A DNA stretch of 64,000 nt from Coriaria nepalensis. Lineage: Eukaryota > Streptophyta > Magnoliopsida > Cucurbitales > Coriariaceae. The notes beneath the pieces are model-generated. The model saw nothing but the letters and a program-made list of their open reading frames with translations. It was not told the origin of the DNA and searched no databases. Of the stretch, positions 1-11,828 are shown in pieces. A program made the translations under genes and the position numbers. Location of the stretch: assembly GCA_027186245.1 (NCBI GenBank), contig CP114481.1, positions 1,374,001-1,438,000 on the forward strand, in the 5' to 3' direction. Every line of letters starts with the position of its first letter. The first letter of the stretch is position 1.

Positions 1-1960
1 AGAACCTTTGGATAAGAATTTCAAAAAGCTTTACATATTTGAGAACTATTCTCAATTGTCTAAGCCAATTTCTATGGTTAATCTCAACTAACATATTTTG
101 TTTAAAGAATGAACACAATGAACTATTTATCATGTCTATTATTTTAAAATAATAAACAAAAATTATGCATAACTAATTCAGTAAAGTACATCAATAATCC
201 AAAATCAAGTGACTATTTAATTTTAGTTATACTCCCACTATTTTATTACAATCTACTTTTACTCTTTTAAGTGAGCTGGGAAAAAATTCATTTTTCCTAG
301 TGAGTTAAAGACTTCTATATCAAGTATTAAGATCTCACGTGTTAGTAGTCAACCCAATAAACATATAAGGTAACAAAACAACTTTCGTAATTAATCTCAT
401 ACAACTCCTTTAACTGCCTCTAGTAGAACATGGTCTCATATGTTCGTAGCCAACCATTTCTTACTAGCTAAGCTTAACCAAAATCGTTTTTTGTGACATA
501 ACAATTACTTGAACCAATTCTCTATGTGGATACATAGCCAAACGGTTGGAATATTGCGATCACAAGCATCTTATGCTCTCATTGCATCTAATACAACATG
601 TTAATTACATAACTCATATATTAATAAATCATTAACATATATATGTTCATAGCTGAATAAATTAAATATTAATATTGAATTAAGAGTAACATTTTGGAAG
701 ACATTATATAAGATTTTTTTATATGGTCTACAAGCTTAATATAATCATTGAATCTATGTATGTATGATTCTATTTCCTTTCAATGTAATGAGAAAATACA
801 TATGAAACATTCAAGCATACATCACCACAATCATACATGTTCACATTCAATAGTCCATTAAAAGCAATACTATGTTCATATGTAATTTTCCGCCTACATA
901 TTATAATTCAATTTCAAAATTGATTTGTATGATTAACTCTTAATCAATCAAATTCAAAATTAATTTAAATAATTAACCTTTTAATTAATCAAATCATATT
1001 TATGGATTATGTGTTTAAACTAGTGTAGCTATTTAATTAGATATTTCCTTAACACATATCTATATTAGTCACTAGCTTTTCTTAATATAGTGCAACTCTT
1101 AATTATAATGTTTTCTTAACACTTTAAGAATATTCTTAAAGTTGCAAGCTTTCCCAAGAATCAATAATTTTTTAATTGATATAACCTTAACACTTTAAGG
1201 ATATCAATAAAATCATTAATTTCTCGAACCTCGAACACTTTCAAGATTTTAAGAAATAATATATGTCTTGTTGAAAAAATCTTATCTTAAATTAGAATTC
1301 TTTCTAATTCAAGAGAATTGAAATTTTGTAAGTGTTTATAATTTAAAGAACTCTTTCAACAAATTATAAATCCTTAAATGTATTAATTTTATAATCCAAT
1401 CACAAAGCATTAAAATCATTTTTAATGTTCATAAAAATAAAAACATTACATCATAAATATCATATTCAATTTCTCAAATTAAAATACTTAAATGCTTATT
1501 AATTAGACCCAATGATCGATCGGCTTCAAATTTAATGTCTTACAACTTTTGTAACATATTAAACTTAAGCCAACCATCATTAATGCTTATAGCCCAAAAC
1601 TTCAAATTCCAAACAATATTATGGATATTCTAGATTTTTCAAGAATTTAATGTTCCAATTATTTTCCAGACCTTTAAAACCCATTAAGGCCCATTTTACA
1701 AAATTGAATTTTTACCAATAAGCATTCGGGTGGTGGTAGTCTGAAAGTATCCTAATAGTTTCATTATGGTTCATTACGTTTCCGGGTTAAAAAAAATAAG
1801 AAAATTAAATAAAAAACACATTTTTAGGTCACTTTTCCAAAATTCTAGCAAACATGTATTTTACAAAAATCACATAAGGCAATACTCACAAATTTTAACA
1901 TATAAGCATTTCATAGATTCTACCTAGAATTCTAGTATAAGAACCTAGGCTCTGATACCA
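1..1960 (-). mobile_element. Probable non-coding LTR-element remnant (PBS- and PPT-like ends)
   Basis: No coding sequence is recognisable here. Read on the minus strand, a 12-base match to the plant initiator-tRNA-Met primer-binding site (TGGTATCAGAGC) lies at about 1949-1960. A purine-rich tract containing AGTGGGAG lies at about 230-240. These are the expected left and right internal ends of a minus-strand LTR retroelement whose interior is about 1.7 kb and non-coding. I could not find two matching LTR copies, so the boundaries and the assignment are an inference from the two signals alone. Confidence 0.4.
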
Positions 1961-1966
1961 CTATAA

Positions 1967-4400
1967 GTCAATGAGTCATTCACATATCATAGGGCACAAT
2001 CCATTTTTAAAAAATAGACCCATGACATTCGAATCAAAGACAGACTACCAAGAAATGAGATTTATGTAATTTGCACATTCAGAAACCTAAGCTATTTTAA
2101 AATTGCACAATCCAAAAATAAAAAGCAAGAGGAAAATGATCCTAGCCCACAACTACCTTTAAATTCCTAACGGAATTTCACCCCTTTTTCACCTTGACGC
2201 TGTGGCCAAAGCACACCACCGTTGCTTGTGTCAGATCCTCACCATCACCTGGTCACTGTCATTTATCCACACGATCGACAACTCGAGCGAGGAATTCAAT
2301 ATAAGTTGATTCTATGACTCTTGAATCAACAAACTTTGAGAATAAGAAATGGGAAGAAAAGATGTCACTTTCTCTCTCCTCTCTTTGATATAGGCGGCAC
2401 TGGTAGGTTGATTAGAAATCTTAGGGTTTTGTGCCCTTTATATAAAGGACACATTCCTCTTGGCCCTAGCCCAATTAAGCTTTTAATGCCCGGTTAATAT
2501 AATTATCCTTGTTTGGGTTTCTGGTATCTTATTTTAATTCTTGTTTCTGATTAATTAAAATAAATTTTAATTTTCAAGTTAATATTTAATTCTACCCTAT
2601 AAAATATAAATTTTAATTTCGATCTTGCCTATGGATCCGTTTAGAACCATTAATACTTAAATAACGTAATAGACAATATTTTAACTTGAAAAATATTCTA
2701 TGACTTATGGTAATCATTAAATTTTCATTTAATAATTATATTTGTCAAAATAATATTTTTATAATTGAATCTAATCACATTTTGATTGTGCTAGCAGTGT
2801 AGGTATGACTTAGGCTTAACAAATTAAATAAATTAATATTTTAACTCTTTAAATTAAGTTTACTATGAACACGTCAAAATTCTCCAATTTAAAATCCAAT
2901 CTCTATCCAATAAACCTTAGTGTGGGTGACCGCATATGTTCTACATTCCTATGACAGATGGGCCCTATATTGACTTGTGAGTTTTATCCATTCTTTATTA
3001 ATGTATCATTTGACTATGAAAACACTTTTCAAAATAAATAGTCAACATGATCATCTTCTATAATCAAATTGGTTTAAACCACCATACTTACATTGGCCTT
3101 AATAAGGCACATGTGGCACCCGTGTAATGAGAAATATGAGAAACATTCACAAAACCATGAATGACTATTACCGTACGAGATTGTCCTTCTATCTATCCAT
3201 GTTTCCATAAAGTCTTAAGACATAGTTTAACTGTTAAATTATTTTAGATTTTTTTTATGAATGTCATAAACTCTAATGCAATTAGACAATAGATTTATAG
3301 AAAACTCTTTTTCAAATCATATTACTTTGCATAAATATTTTCTTTATACATAAGTTATATAACTCATAGAAACACATTATCTAATATAGAGGTAATATAT
3401 CTCATCTTATCACCCTACAAACTACACATATTCGAACGCATGCTTAACAGTTCACCATTTTAGTGGCTTTTAGCAAATACTACGTGAAGTGATATCAAAG
3501 CATGATATTTTATATGTCAGTACTATGGTGATCTTAGATATGAGCATCACAAGTATAACAATCACCAACAAAAGTCATAATTAGTTAATATTATTATCAT
3601 TCAGTTTTTGTCAAGTGATTTAGTGATTAACTATATACCAATCACCTACATGTCTATCCTAGTGTTCCCCAACACCGATGAATATGACATAATCACTTTT
3701 CACTTCGAAGAAGATAGTACATGTAATAATCTCTCTTGATTGTTATTATCCATATTATGACAGTCATATGACTATGAATATTTTTGGATTTCATCCTTCC
3801 ATGATCTCTATCATGAATCAAGTGTATATTTGAGAACCAAGAATCTATCATATATGCAAGTAATTATATATTCAAACAATTTATTATTTTCAACTTAATA
3901 ATAGTAGATTATATATATATGCTCTAACTGAATGTTATGCTATCAATCATGTTAACGATTTTATATATTTTAAAATTGATTCTCATAAATAAATGATCCG
4001 ATCATATCATACCCAATTAAGTTGACGAGCATTATATTTTCATCATGGCCCATACTTCAATTCTTCAAAACCATGGGCCCGCAACATTTGCTATTGCGTT
4101 ACCTTATCAAGAATCTTACCCTGGTGTTATCCTTGCATGTTTCCTTTACAGATTAGAAGATTCCAAGTTGCAGATAATGTTTTCTTAAACTGTAATACTG
4201 TCTCTTCTTACCTCAAATGTCTTGTCAACTACATATAGAATTTCTAAGGCTGCAGCACAAATTCATGCGATCTCTTCCCTTGATATCTTACCCTATACGA
4301 TGAATATTTTACAGAACCAAAAGCACAATTAGATTTCATTAAGAATATTGCAACTAACAACCAAGTATTAGCAAAAATAACTACATCGGATTCTTATGGT
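1967..4400. other. AT-rich spacer, probably LTR-derived
   Basis: No open frame of substance and no recognised protein fragment. The sequence next to the primer-site match at 1949-1960 should be LTR if that element is real. The block around 2400-2460, with a TATATAAA-like motif and a transcribed-looking leader, fits an LTR promoter. Nothing else was identified. Confidence 0.35.
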
Positions 4401-4610
4401 TATAATTGATTCGTACCATTATATTGTCCCTTTGTTCAAAAATAAGATTTGCCCCGGCCGGTTCCTCCATTAACGCACATGGCCTTACAATCGCTAAGGA
4501 ATTCCACTTTCCCGTATCAAGTGCTCTCCCTATAAGAAAAACGAATTTAGTACAAGGAATATCTTTTGTTATATATATGAGGTTTCATAAAGTATCTTTA
4601 ACTTGAATGT
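4400..4610. other. Unidentified GC-richer patch with open frames on both strands
   Basis: About 120 bases near 4440-4560 are clearly less AT-rich than the surroundings and stay open in one frame on each strand. I do not recognise either translation. It could be the degraded protease/pre-integrase part of the adjacent minus-strand copia relic, or an organellar insertion. Neither is demonstrated. Confidence 0.2.
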
Positions 4611-4689
4611 ATGAACATAACCCAATTTCTTGTTCAATCGCACGGCTGGAGGTTTTCTTTAAGTGTGGGTTTCTTATTATTATTTAAGG

Positions 4690-5400
4690 TATAGTAATTT
4701 TTCATTAAGTGTCCATTTTTACCACAATGATAGCACTTTCTAGATTCATTTGTTTCTTTCTTCTTCACAAGCTTATTTTTCTTAGTATTCTTATTTTTAT
4801 TAAAAATTTATCTTTTAGTATAAACAAATTAATACTAGACCTCTTAATAGTACTTGTTTCTAACTCTCTAGTGTTTAACCTTGCTATAACAAAATTCAAT
4901 TTTGGTATTTCACATGTGTACTTTAAAACATTTTTCACAATAGAATACACATCAAGCAGAGATTGTAACATAATAATTGTTTGGCTAGAATCATCTAAAA
5001 TTTGGTCAATTCCTTTTAAAATTAAATTCATTTTTAGGAACTCATCTAGATTATTGCTAAGACTTTTTGATACATCCATTTCCAATTAAAGAGTTTTCCT
5101 TTAAAGTAGGCTAACTTAGAAGCATATAAAAATTCGAGTTTACCCCACATGGATGGAGGTGTCACTGAACCGTCAACTTTCTGAAGTACATTTTGTCTAA
5201 AGTTCAGTACCATGAGGTTGTATGCCTCTTCATCTATTTCAGCCTTTCTAGTTATTGAAGCTAATGTCCATTTTATGTCATCGCTTTCTAAAGCTATAGC
5301 CACTTTATTGTGTGAGAGTAATGCTTTCATCTTTTTCTTCCAAATGCCAAAATTTGATTTTCTATCAAAGATATCTCCATGTGAGTACTCATTGTTCTCA
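4690..5400 (-). pseudogene. Ty1/copia gag relic (UBN2-type) with zinc knuckle
   Basis: On the minus strand, fragments in more than one frame match the plant copia gag (UBN2) pattern: a WKKKMKALL stretch near 5330-5345, a middle part with LEFLYASKLAYFKGKL-like residues, and at about 4690-4740 a CX2CX4H zinc knuckle (CYHCGKNGH) whose last Cys is replaced by Tyr. Frames change and stops interrupt, so it is a dead gag fragment. A primer-site-like sequence upstream on this strand at about 5757-5768 supports a minus-strand element with gag at its 5' end. Confidence 0.7.
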
Positions 5401-5756
5401 TATTTTAAAACACAAAAGAAAAACTTACAATTTCAAGAAAAGATAATTTTCAGTATATTATCACAAATTGTTCTGAAATTCAGATTTAATAAATCTAGAT
5501 GCAAGACTCTATACACACTAAAAGATCAAAGAATTTTAGCCTTAATCAATCCTATGAATCAACAATCACTTACAACCTATATACTTAATTTTCAAACTAT
5601 AAAATATGCACTTTCAATAACAGTCAAGATTCTCAAGTGAACAATACCACAGATTATTCAATAAGGACATGCATATTCTTTGTACAGTTATCAACATATT
5701 CATAATTTCAGGATTCCAGATTCGACAAAACACACAAGAACACTTATAGGACACAA

Positions 5757-5768
5757 ACTCTAATACCA
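5757..5768 (-). other. Primer-binding-site-like sequence of the copia relic
   Basis: The minus strand reads TGGTATTAGAGT, two mismatches from the usual initiator-Met site. It lies between the gag relic and a probable LTR to its right, which is where a PBS should be. Confidence 0.5.
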
Positions 5769-5772
5769 CTAT

Positions 5773-6560
5773 TGTGAATATAGACTAATATTGCTTAGAT
5801 TTATTACTCTCTTCTAACAAATTATTCAATTATTTTAATCTTCAAATTTAGGTCAAATCAGCATTCAAGATGAAAATCAACACAATAAAATATAATGATT
5901 CACCTATGCAAATCAAAATTATCAATCATAGGCTACATCCACTCCGAGTTCCGGAAAACTGAGCGGAACTCGTTTGCACGAGTGATGATATTATTTTATT
6001 ACAAATCAACAATCTCAGTAACAAACCATATACTATTATACAAACTGAAATCAAACATAGATTAACCACAAAAATCACCAGAGGAGTCGGACTTAAGGAT
6101 CAAGAACACTGGCCAAGCATAAACCTCAAATTCATATCAATAATTTCAAGAAATCAAAGGAGAAGATAATATCGTACAATAATCATGCAATATGTAAGAT
6201 CAAGCATCAGAAATCAAACCAAGAAGCATGAGATCACATGGAGAAGAAGGACCCTAATCGAATCTCCTAAAGAAGAAGGTGCACAGATTTAGCTATGAAG
6301 ACCAAGAATGCATCATGCTCTAAATGGATGGGTTTGGGTAACCGTTCCAAGACCCGGAAGATTAATAGGTTTCGGGCTTGAGACCTAAAATGACAATCCA
6401 TAAGTAAAAGAATGAGCCAATGAGATTTTGGGCTCATCCCAAATCCAACTACAAAACCTTTTATGAAGAAGTGTACGTAGAAACTTGAAGTTCTATATAT
6501 ATAGCGTGTGCCTTTACCCGAACAATATTGTCTTATTACATCTAAAGTAATTTGCATCAT
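5773..6560 (-). mobile_element. Probable 5' LTR of the minus-strand copia relic
   Basis: The block begins (plus strand) with TGTGAATATAG right beside the primer-site-like sequence. On the minus strand it contains a TATATATAG promoter-like motif near 6495-6503. The outer end was not resolved, and no partner LTR was found in the window. Confidence 0.4.
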
Positions 6561-6748
6561 CGCTGGTATCTTCCTACTATTTATACATAATTAATATAAA
6601 TGATGAAGTAAACATCATTTGTTAATATATCATCCACTATTCGTATAGGAACAAAATATTTTATTAAATCCACAATAATTTTTTTTATTCCATTTGACAT
6701 TATGATATTACAATTAATAATATTTTCAAATTTACTTACAACATTCTG

Positions 6749-7860
6749 ATGGACAGCTCAAGTAATGAAGGTGAATTGTTATTTGATGATGAAGAGGAAC
6801 TGCAACATTTGCTTATGCTCGAAGAAATGATGAGGCATTACAACGATCGGGTTTTAAAGATGCCGATGAGAATATCCCCCCTTATTGGTGCACAATATGT
6901 GGTAGAGCTCTATCGAGCCACCCGCGGGTCTGCTATGAGCTATTTCGAATAGATAAAGACACTTTCATAAGCCTGTGTACTAGGTAGAAGAGAAAAAAGT
7001 TCTTAAAAGATTTGCATTAGGTCTACTCAGAAGAAAAGTTTGCGATATTTTTGCCCATCATCACTCATAATGCGAAGCATCATTTGATTGTTGATATTTT
7101 CCAATACTCAACAAAGACAGTCTCTCACCACTTTAGAAATACAATGCACGATATTTTCAATTATGGTAGACATCTCATATGATGTGGTAAGCCAAATAGT
7201 CAACATGCACTCTAGTTGGCAAACGCAAAGTACTATCCATAGTTCAGGGTACATAATGTGTTACATACGAGTCTCATTTATTGAATATCTTGAAAGTAGA
7301 AATATGTATATAAGTCTAATAATTTTCGTCATTGTGGTAAATTTGTTTGCGGATACACAAAATTATATCAGTGCAATTGATGGTACCCACATAAGTGCAG
7401 CAAAAGTTCCTCCCGCACTACAAATAAAGTTAATAGGACGAAAATGGGTCATGTCATGGCGGCTTGTGCATTTGATATGATATTTACATATGTATACACC
7501 AGCTGGAAGGAAGCGAACGATTCTATAGTTTTCCACGATGCGATTGGGGGACTGAATAATAACTTCCCATTACCGATAAGGGGTGACTTTTGCACGTAAT
7601 TATGTAAAAGTATTGCTTATATTTGCATGACTATCGATTATTTATAACCCATCCTCACGTTGCAAGGAAGTATTATCCGGTTAACTCATGTAAATATCCC
7701 ATGACAATGGATTTCCTTACGTCGTACAGAAGAGAGCATTACCATTTGTTAGAATATCGTGGCCACAGTAGATGTCCACGTGGAAAGAAATACCTATTCA
7801 ATTACCTACATTCATCATTAAGTGGATCATAGAGAGCCTTTAGTGTGCTTAAGCAACGGT
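6749..7860 (+). pseudogene. PIF/Harbinger transposase pseudogene (HARBI1-like)
   Basis: Several plus-strand fragments in different frames follow the order of a plant Harbinger DDE transposase. The acidic N-terminus is open at 6749-6952. Then come a degenerate DNA-binding region, the first catalytic Asp context AIDGTHI with KVPPA and GRKWVMS (about 7373-7455), and, in another frame, a MAACAFDM...FTYVYTSW...ANDS block (about 7455-7530). Further C-terminal pieces up to about 7850 are interrupted by stops. Such transposases normally cut and paste their own DNA. This one has multiple frameshifts and stops and cannot make protein. Terminal inverted repeats were not identified. Confidence 0.75.
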
Positions 7861-9390
7861 ATTCATGTTAAGTTAGTTCAACAAAAGATCTTTATGAGTT
7901 TCAAATGTAAGATCTTGAAGTGAATTTCACATATCACTTTGCATATTTTATAATTGGACGAACGCCTTGAAGTTTGATTTTGTTTAACCTAGATAATGTA
8001 ATTTATGACTAGAAATCAAAGTACTCATTAAACACCTAGTTGAGAATTCTATCGAAAATGTGGGAATTAAGTTTTATTGCGTCGACATACGAAGCAATAT
8101 TATCAAAAGTAAAAAGGTAAAAAAAAAAAAAAAAAACGATCAATTATAAGGTTGAAATTGTGGTAATAATCTTGTTTAAATTAATTGAAAGTATTAAGAA
8201 ATAATTCTATCATGATGCCTATAATAAACAAGGAACTAATCTCCAATAGAAATTATGATATAATAGAAATTGACAATTGGTATAATTGTAATTAAAATTC
8301 ACACCCACGATTACATAAATTTTAGAAAAATTCTCATGTGACTTTAGCATCTCATTATTACGACATGTCGAACTCGTATGACGAAATCAACTAGCTTACA
8401 TAATAACAGGATTAACAGCTCACGGACTTCTTTTATCCACTCCCAAGAGGTCCAATGGGCCTTAAAGAAAATACAAGTCATGATTCATGACTTGGTTTCA
8501 TCCTTGGTTTCATTATGTGTGTGGTTATTGCATGCATTGCAAAGGTTAAAAGCTTAAAATGAATCAACTTAATGGAAAGTGGTCCATGCAATTTTAGCAT
8601 ATATAAATATGGCAGTCGAATATGTTGTCCCGGGGATTCAAGTTTTTTTTATATCCTCAATAATCGGATATATATTAGTTTTTAAAAATTTTTGAAATAT
8701 ATTCTATTTTTTGTATAGTGATCGTCTCATTTTTAGTTTAATTACGTATTAAATATAACTATAATATTATATAAATATTTAAGATTTTATCTTAAAATTA
8801 ATTAATAAAAAAAATATTTTATTTTTCTTATATATTCTTAACAAATAGTAACAGGGATCGACTATTTCCTTTCATCTCCTATTATTATTATTATTATAAA
8901 AATTTCAAAATAATTTTTTAATCAAACTTAAAATAACATACTAACATGACATCAAGCATTTAATATTCCCTAAAAATATCTCTTTCTTGGTCTAAATACT
9001 ATTAAAAATGTAAATATTAATTTAGATTATAAGCTATATACATATGTATTATTTTATTATTATTAGTTCACATCTAATTATTATTTCAAAACTATATGAT
9101 TGTAAATAATTTTATAAGATCCAACAAATACTTGGGAAAATCTAATTAACAATTTAATTGAATAAATGGTGTATTGTTTTATATATATTGTTTCATAATT
9201 CATTAAATAATATTTACTCGAACCGATTATTAAAAATTAATAATAATAAAATAAATAAAGTGACCAAGTGGATTGAGTTGACCTTCAATCTAGAATTTAT
9301 TCAGAAGACACTATATGGGTTAAAAATAGCTAACCGAAAAACTCGCTTAGAAGTTTCAATTCATGCCGGTACAAATTCAGCTTGGACATG
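7861..9390. other. AT-rich intergenic spacer
   Basis: No gene seen. Contains a poly-A run (about 8119-8137), a short ATT microsatellite near 8880-8896, and no recognised protein fragment on either strand. Confidence 0.5.
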
Positions 9391-9394
9391 ATAT

Positions 9395-9600
9395 AGATTG
9401 TGTCGTGTCATATCTAGTATGGATTGTCTCGTGTCGTGCTTGTATCTGTATTTGTATCTGTCTGTACCTAAAAGTAAGGGTATGATATTATATAGATACA
9501 ATAACGGACCATAAACGTGTCGTGCCGTGCCGGCCAGTGAGTCCATGTCATGCCCGCCCTGTGGGCCCATGTCGTGCTCGGCCTATGGGCCCATTTATCT
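9395..9600. repeat. GTCGTG-rich low-complexity repeat
   Basis: Repeated GTCGTG/GTCATG and GGGCCCATG-type words, much richer in G+C than the flanks. A related block lies at about 10140-10220. The style resembles interspersed non-autonomous repeats common in plant genomes, but I cannot name the family. Confidence 0.5.
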
Positions 9601-9688
9601 AATAATCTCATTTCTTTGAATAAGATATTCAAAAATCAGACTCAATCATTACTCACTTCATAGCTACATAGATTAGCAGAGTAACAGT

Positions 9689-9813
9689 TATGATACTCGA
9701 TAGGTCGAAATAAACTAGACATTATGATACTCGATAGGTCGATAGAGCTTTCGACCCATCGAGTAAATAAGAAGTTTTGAGTCGATAAAGCCTTCAACCC
9801 GTTGAGTATCATA
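9689..9813. repeat. Palindrome cluster, family 1 (first locus)
   Basis: Repeated imperfect palindromes built from ACTCGA(C/T)(G/A)GGTCGA and its complement, with ATGATACTC at one edge and GAGTATCAT at the other. The same words recur at 18491-18640, so this is a dispersed hairpin-forming repeat rather than a chance match. Confidence 0.65.
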
Positions 9814-10140
9814 ACTGATAGTCTATAAAGTAAGTAATACTTGAGTCTGATCCAAAGAAATTGAATTATTAATGTATTAGAAATTGATACCATTAAAATA
9901 AATAAATTATTTTACTATATATTATAAAATAAATAAATAATCATTATTAATAATTATTATTTAGTAAATTAGAAATTAATATTATTAATAATTAAATTTA
10001 TAAAAAAATTATTTGGCCAACTAAAATATTGCATTAATCGAAATATTTCAACATAAAAAATAATATTTTTTTTAAAAAAAACTCTTTAAACTAGAAGACA
10101 TTTTTGGGTATGTACCAACCCACCCGCATGCTAGATAACT
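9814..10140. other. AT-rich spacer
   Basis: A/T-only runs with no coding or structural feature that I can support. Confidence 0.5.
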
Positions 10141-10220
10141 AGGCATGGCTCGACACCTAGTCACAATACGACTAACCTGTGTCGTGTCGTGCTTTTGTGG
10201 TGCTGTGTCATGCGTGCTCC
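10140..10220. repeat. GTCGTG-rich repeat, second copy
   Basis: Shares GTGTCGTGTCGTGC-like words with the block at 9395-9600, about 700 bp away. Confidence 0.4.
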
Positions 10221-10486
10221 TACCGATTCATTCGGCTCAACTTATTTTGCCACTTCTAACTCTGCCTTATGAAATTAGAAATATTACCCTTGAACTATTG
10301 ATTATTTACGAAATGACCACACTTGACAAAAATTCAAAAGAACGAAAACGACAATTTCAGCTCTTCAAGAGGTCGCTTAACCCCAACCAAGAATATTATC
10401 AACACGCGCACCACCAACTCATCTTTAGTCACAAACCATACACTGCCCTTTTTTAATAAAATAAACAGGCCACGTATTTTTCTCGT

Positions 10487-10496
10487 ATGACGTCAT
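10487..10496. promoter_or_regulatory. ATGACGTCAT palindrome (bZIP/CRE-like)
   Basis: A perfect 10-bp palindrome with the TGACGTCA core bound by plant bZIP factors. It lies about 1.34 kb upstream of the TPS start codon. Function is inferred from the motif only. Confidence 0.4.
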
Positions 10497-10572
10497 GTAT
10501 GACATCACATTGGGATACTTTTCTTCTTCCTCGTGTTATTCTAACGATGTTTCCTACTTTTTTTTTAAATAT

Positions 10573-10582
10573 GCCACGTGGT
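10573..10582. promoter_or_regulatory. G-box GCCACGTGGT
   Basis: A perfect CCACGTGG palindrome, the classic plant G-box/ABRE core, 1.25 kb upstream of the TPS coding start and about 80 bp from the TGACGTCA palindrome. Confidence 0.4.
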
Positions 10583-10917
10583 ATTAATAAATTACAAATA
10601 AACGTGGATTTGTTATCGAGATCTAGGTGGACTCGCGGAGCAGCACGGACCATGGGGAACGGAAACGCAGTCAATTCATACCAAACTCGATTTTGATTTT
10701 TGATTTTTTTTTAATGTATTTAAAAAAATTAAAATAAAATAATTTTCATATATTAAATAAAATTATATTCAGATTTTAAGATTTTAAAAATGGTTTATAT
10801 AATAAATCGGTAAAAATTCAGAAATTAACTTTCTAATTTAGAGATTAAATAAATAAAACAGTGCAGGAATTGAAGCATAAATATGATATCTAAGCTGATT
10901 ATTGCTTAGAATTCCTT

Positions 10918-10966
10918 GTAATTAGTAATTAGTAATTAGTAATTAGTAATTAGTAATTAGTAATTA
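10918..10966. repeat. (TAATTAG)n tandem repeat
   Basis: About seven perfect copies of a 7-bp unit, upstream of the TPS gene. Confidence 0.9.
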
Positions 10967-11126
10967 CGTAAGAAATATGGACTGATCGGGGTAGCACTTG
11001 GATTATTCATTTTGAAAGTAGATTCAAATTATGGTCGACAGTGTGTCAACATCTTGACGAAAGTGAACCCAATGTTCGACCGGGCAAACGTTACACTGGT
11101 GCTCGATTCCAACAGGTCCCAGTACA

Positions 11127-11135
11127 ACACGTGGC
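11127..11135. promoter_or_regulatory. G-box ACACGTGGC
   Basis: An ABRE-type ACACGTGGC motif about 700 bp upstream of the TPS start codon, with a further ACACGT core about 20 bp downstream. The motif is clear. Its use as a TPS promoter element is inferred. Confidence 0.45.
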
Positions 11136-11492
11136 AGTCCGACACGTAGCAAGTGTCTACCAAAAGCAAGTACATGCGCGTGAGACTGAGAAACTTTTGT
11201 TCAATGCCAGCTGGCAATGACTGAGTTGTCCACTGGCCCCGATCTTATCCTCTTCTCTTTATTTTTTTTTATTTTTTTATTTTTTGTTTAATTTATTTAA
11301 TAGAGAAAGCAAATTGAATGCGACTCACTGTGACTATTCGAGAAACAGAGAGAGAGAGAAAGAGGGGAGAGGGAGACACACACAGAAACCAAACCAAACC
11401 CTAGAGATTTCTTCTCGTTGTTGAAGGGGGGAAAAAAAAAGGAAAAAGGAAAGACGAAAAAATTAACAACAATATTTATTTTCTTTTTTTGG

Positions 11493-11513
11493 ATGATTTT
11501 CAGATCCAATTAA
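11493..11513 (+). other. Short uORF in TPS leader
   Basis: A six-codon upstream frame (MIFRSN then TAA) lies in the probable first leader exon of the TPS gene. A longer possible uORF (28 codons) starts near 11317 if transcription begins that far upstream. Neither is known to be used. Confidence 0.3.
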
Positions 11514-11562
11514 ACACTTGCCGTCAACGAAGATTCAATATTTCCGCCTTCAGAACTCGTAG

Positions 11563-11765
11563 GTCAGTATCGATTTTCCAAATTTCCCCAATTTTTTTTT
11601 TCTTTTTTTCAGTAATAAGTCTTTACTTTTCTGTATAGTCAGTTTTGAATGATAGTCTCAGTAGATATATTATTAGGGTTCCAAAAATATTATCAGATTG
11701 CATAAGAAGCATGTGATGTTTGATTCTCTAGTGATTATTGCTATTTCTGTTTTACCTGTTTGCAG
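11563..11765 (+). other. Probable 5'-UTR intron of the TPS gene
   Basis: Donor GTCAGT at 11563 and a pyrimidine-rich acceptor ending TTTGCAG at 11765 bracket 203 bp between the purine/CT-rich leader and the short stretch before the ATG. A leader intron is plausible for this gene family. It is inferred from splice-site appearance only. Confidence 0.5.
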
Positions 11766-11828
11766 ATCCTGATTAATTGGATTGATTTAAGGAGAGGAGA
11801 GAAATCTTGTAAAGAAAGGTGATTAAAA

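Noticed and set aside
1949..1960. Possible tRNA fragment
   Set aside because: Only 12 bases match the tRNA 3' end. This is the signature of a retroelement primer-binding site. No cloverleaf is present.
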